Assembly: GCA_023137655.1 (NCBI GenBank)
Contig: JAGLOT010000022.1
Span: 1-7,938 of the forward strand
DNA: 7,938 nt
Direction: 5' to 3'
DNA from: Nanobdellota archaeon
GTDB taxonomy: Archaea > Nanobdellota > Nanobdellia > Woesearchaeales > BS150m-G63
Positions 5,954 through 7,938 of this stretch are shown here, one piece after another. Numbering within the stretch: the stretch's first letter is position 1; each line of letters begins with the position of its first letter. A program made the position numbers and the translations under genes. The notes beneath the pieces were generated by a model. The model had not been told where the DNA came from. It worked only from the letters and a program-made list of their open reading frames with translations, and did no database searches.

Positions 5954-7660
5954 TCAATTTAATGCATAAAATAAATTATATAATATGGAATTCATTGAAT
6001 TTATAGTTGCTTTTAATGAACCGACCATACCCGGATCAAACATTGATGTACTCATTCCACCTGTAACAATATTTAATGTAGGGTCCACATAAAATGTAGT
6101 CTGATCTTCTACATTTCCTGCACTATTTAAAACTTGGAAAGTTACATTAGATTCAACTGCACCAAGACTTGTTGGTGTAACCACAAAATCTTCATCAATT
6201 CCAAATCCAGTATAATGGTATCTTTCTTTATCTGTTAATGTAACATTATCTGTATGTGGGTTCATTACAAGATATCCTTCCACCTCTTTAACTTTTCCTG
6301 TATATCCTGAACTTACAGGTACGCCCCCATTGTAAATTAACATTGTAACTACATTGGGTGCCCCAGTTTTTAATGTAATATTATTAGTAAAACTACCTTC
6401 TTGATAATCATAATAAGTAAATGTGTCTGTGGCAATATCATACCTAAGTTGAAACTGTTTAAGTTCCCTTTCTGTGTTAGCCCATCTAAACATATAATTA
6501 ATTATCTGATTCATTGCATTTACCCCTGCTTTTGCATTATCATATAATCTTGTTGGAGATACTGATTTTTTAAATCTCACAAGCTCATCAGTTCCATTAA
6601 CAACTAATGTTTGTGGGCTTATAAGATTTCCACCAAGAAGAACTGCAAGATAAAATGAATAATTTTCAGGTGTTGTAGAATCATAAGCTGTTGGTGCTAC
6701 AAGAAAAGTTTCCCTACCATTTGCATTTGTTTCCCCTACTGAATAAGCAGAAGAAACATATCCACTCAAATAATATGGGATAAATAAATTATGTCCTGAT
6801 TCTTCAGATACAACTAAAACTTGATCTGGTGCGGTTTGATTATTATACAAATATCTTACTTCTACAGTTAAATTATAGGGAATTGCAGTGTTATCAAACA
6901 TTATTGTTTCAACACCATCTATCCATACCCTATATGTGAAGGAAGGATATTTGCTTAAAATATAAAAATTATATGACCCATATCTTGGAATCATAAATTG
7001 TGCATCACAATTAGTATTATTTTCATAACTTTGATTTCCAAAATTTAAATTTCCAGAATAACATGTGTTTAAAGTTTCATATAATGTTAAAAATATTGGA
7101 GTCATCACACCTGAATCATTGTATTTAAGTACATAATAATCTGTATCTTGTTCTAATGTAACTATAAATGCAGAATAATTTATCCCACCAATTGTAACAT
7201 CTGATTTATTACAACAAAAAGTTTCATTAGGATTATCATTTAACTCATCATATGCAGTGGGTGCATAAAAATCAGGAAATTGTGAAACATTAAACATTTG
7301 ATATGCATTTAAATCTGGATCTGTTACATTTAATAATTTAGAAGAATCAAAATTATTTGGAAGCATTGCTGCAAAATAGTGTGCATCATCATCAAAATTT
7401 CCACCTGGAAATTCATATGCACCAACACCCCCTTGAACAAATGTAATATTTGTAAAAGGACTTGTACTTTCAGATAAAGGATCTGAATTAGCAATAATTT
7501 TCATACCAGACCAAATGCTTGTATCACTTACACTATCAAGATTTGCACGCCATGTATGGCCCCATGTTATATTAATAGAATCTGCCTGAGATATACCTAG
7601 GATTATTAAAAGTAGTAATGGAATAAATATAATATTTTTTAATATTTTTGTATTTTTCAT
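5954..7660 (-). CDS. Secreted protein of unknown function with Ig-like module and duplicated helix motif (568 aa)
   Basis: Not recognised by family. Residues 1-26 are a clear signal peptide (MKNTKILKN, hydrophobic core, cut after SQA). The mature region 27-240 begins INITWGHTW and contains FCCNKSD (148-154) plus Cys200 and Cys218. Residues 245-326 are the module shared with the downstream 595-aa protein (VWIDGVET, IPYNLT, NANGR); the Asn-Ala-Asn-Gly turn is typical of Ig-like or transthyretin-like beta-sandwiches, so that fold is inferred. Residues 371-395 are a helix-like segment whose motif KAxxNxMNxI recurs at the C-terminus (550-568). Residues 400-530 appear beta-rich. There is no transmembrane anchor after the signal peptide and no catalytic motif. 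The ATG overlaps the previous gene's stop (ATGA), with no strong Shine-Dalgarno site, so translation is probably coupled. It is likely an extracellular partner of the membrane-anchored surface protein in the same operon, by context only. Confidence 0.85.
   Translation of the reverse strand: MKNTKILKNIIFIPLLLLIILGISQADSINITWGHTWRANLDSVSDTSIWSGMKIIANSDPLSESTSPFTNITFVQGGVGAYEFPGGNFDDDAHYFAAMLPNNFDSSKLLNVTDPDLNAYQMFNVSQFPDFYAPTAYDELNDNPNETFCCNKSDVTIGGINYSAFIVTLEQDTDYYVLKYNDSGVMTPIFLTLYETLNTCYSGNLNFGNQSYENNTNCDAQFMIPRYGSYNFYILSKYPSFTYRVWIDGVETIMFDNTAIPYNLTVEVRYLYNNQTAPDQVLVVSEESGHNLFIPYYLSGYVSSAYSVGETNANGRETFLVAPTAYDSTTPENYSFYLAVLLGGNLISPQTLVVNGTDELVRFKKSVSPTRLYDNAKAGVNAMNQIINYMFRWANTERELKQFQLRYDIATDTFTYYDYQEGSFTNNITLKTGAPNVVTMLIYNGGVPVSSGYTGKVKEVEGYLVMNPHTDNVTLTDKERYHYTGFGIDEDFVVTPTSLGAVESNVTFQVLNSAGNVEDQTTFYVDPTLNIVTGGMSTSMFDPGMVGSLKATINSMNSILYNLFYALN
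6476..6931 (-). repeat. Shared module, copy in the 568-aa protein (partner copy at 4131-4685)
   Basis: Codons 244-395 hold V-W-I-D-G-V-E-T, a seven-residue gap, I-P-Y-N-L-T, then V-x-E-x-x-G, N-A-N-G-R and A-P-T-x-Y, followed by a helix-like segment. The downstream gene has the same order with the same seven-residue gap. At the DNA level, ttgtttcaacaccatc (6904-6919) is identical to 4655-4670, and ccatttgcatttg (6717-6729) to 4435-4447. This marks an intergenic duplication of a domain followed by divergence. Confidence 0.7.
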
Positions 7661-7938
7661 TGCACATCTTCTATATTTTCAAGCTTAGGTAAAACAACCA
7701 TTCCATCTTCCATCAAAAGATATTCATCCCCCTCAACAAAATACATAGATTTTATTTCATCTTGATCAATTTCATCTATAGGTACATTGATATCAAAATA
7801 ATGTAATGGACCTTCATGATAAATTCTTATGTTGTAGCCTTCATTAACTATGGTATCCACAGGAATATCTGAAGAAATAACTTTTGCTTGTTCAGGTAAT
7901 AAATCCATTATGGTTTTATCTTTTTTTATAATTTCTTT
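7657..7938 (-). CDS. Small acidic cytosolic protein of unknown function, reading frame open at right edge
   Basis: No family recognised. The frame ends with TGA at 7657-7659 and is open to the last base of the window. An in-frame ATG at 7906-7908 would give 83 residues, but no Shine-Dalgarno site precedes it and the ten codons upstream (KEIIKKDKTI) continue the frame. The protein may therefore start beyond the edge, with only its C-terminal 93 residues seen here. It lacks a signal peptide or membrane segment and is strongly acidic, with runs such as PIDEIDQDEIK and a C-terminal LENIEDVQ. Its alternating hydrophobic stretches (YNIRIYHEG, HYFDINV, MYFVEGDEYLLM, GMVVLP) suggest a small beta-rich fold. 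The stop overlaps the start of the 568-aa secreted-protein gene by ATGA, so the two are translationally coupled. A cytosolic partner or the tail of a regulator are both possible. Confidence 0.7.
   Translation of the reverse strand, partial: KEIIKKDKTIMDLLPEQAKVISSDIPVDTIVNEGYNIRIYHEGPLHYFDINVPIDEIDQDEIKSMYFVEGDEYLLMEDGMVVLPKLENIEDVQ

Overview
The window looks like an AT-rich archaeal genome, most likely a small-genome lineage of the DPANN kind, though the exact clade cannot be fixed from sequence alone. The grounds are: Shine-Dalgarno sites of the GAGGTG/GAGGT type; a BRE plus TATA-box promoter (minus-strand CGAAAGATATATAAAT at 744-759); poly-T stretches rather than a strong hairpin after the operon; secreted proteins crowded with N-x-S/T sequons; and a C-terminally anchored beta-helix protein with an Asn-Phe-Ser-x-Phe-Ala-Pro segment of a style common in archaeal surface proteins. 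Every gene lies on the minus strand.

Layout, in the direction of transcription (right to left). A small acidic cytosolic protein (7657-7938, reading frame open at the right edge) overlaps by ATGA the start of a 568-aa secreted protein (5954-7660). After 38 bases comes a 595-aa secreted protein (4128-5915) that starts at TTG behind a good Shine-Dalgarno site. It overlaps by 10 bases an 895-aa membrane-anchored beta-helix surface protein (1450-4137). Seventeen bases later follows a 107-aa tail-anchored protein (1109-1432). This is almost certainly one operon whose promoter lies at or beyond the right edge. Its transcript probably ends in T-rich DNA around 905-955. A separate secreted-protein gene (1-587, 3' end cut by the window) has its own promoter and a leader of roughly 130 bases.

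None of the operon genes has a function I can name. What can be seen is architecture. Two adjacent secreted proteins share a module (V-[YW]-I-D-G-V-E-T, seven residues, I-P-Y-N-L-T, then N-A-N-G-R), including a 16-base identical DNA stretch, so they are partly paralogous. The 568-aa protein also carries the same 19-residue helix-like motif twice, once at its extreme C-terminus. The 895-aa protein has an N-terminal hydrophobic segment, about 32 sequons over its outer ectodomain, a Pro/Glu/Asp plus Gly linker, two membrane-proximal beta-sandwich-like domains nearly free of sequons, a transmembrane helix and a basic cytosolic tail. With the tail-anchored acidic protein and the soluble acidic protein, this makes a plausible cell-surface assembly: an anchored stalk, two secreted partners and cytosolic-side helpers. 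The assembly and its role are inference. In DPANN symbionts such loci are natural candidates for cell-cell contact.
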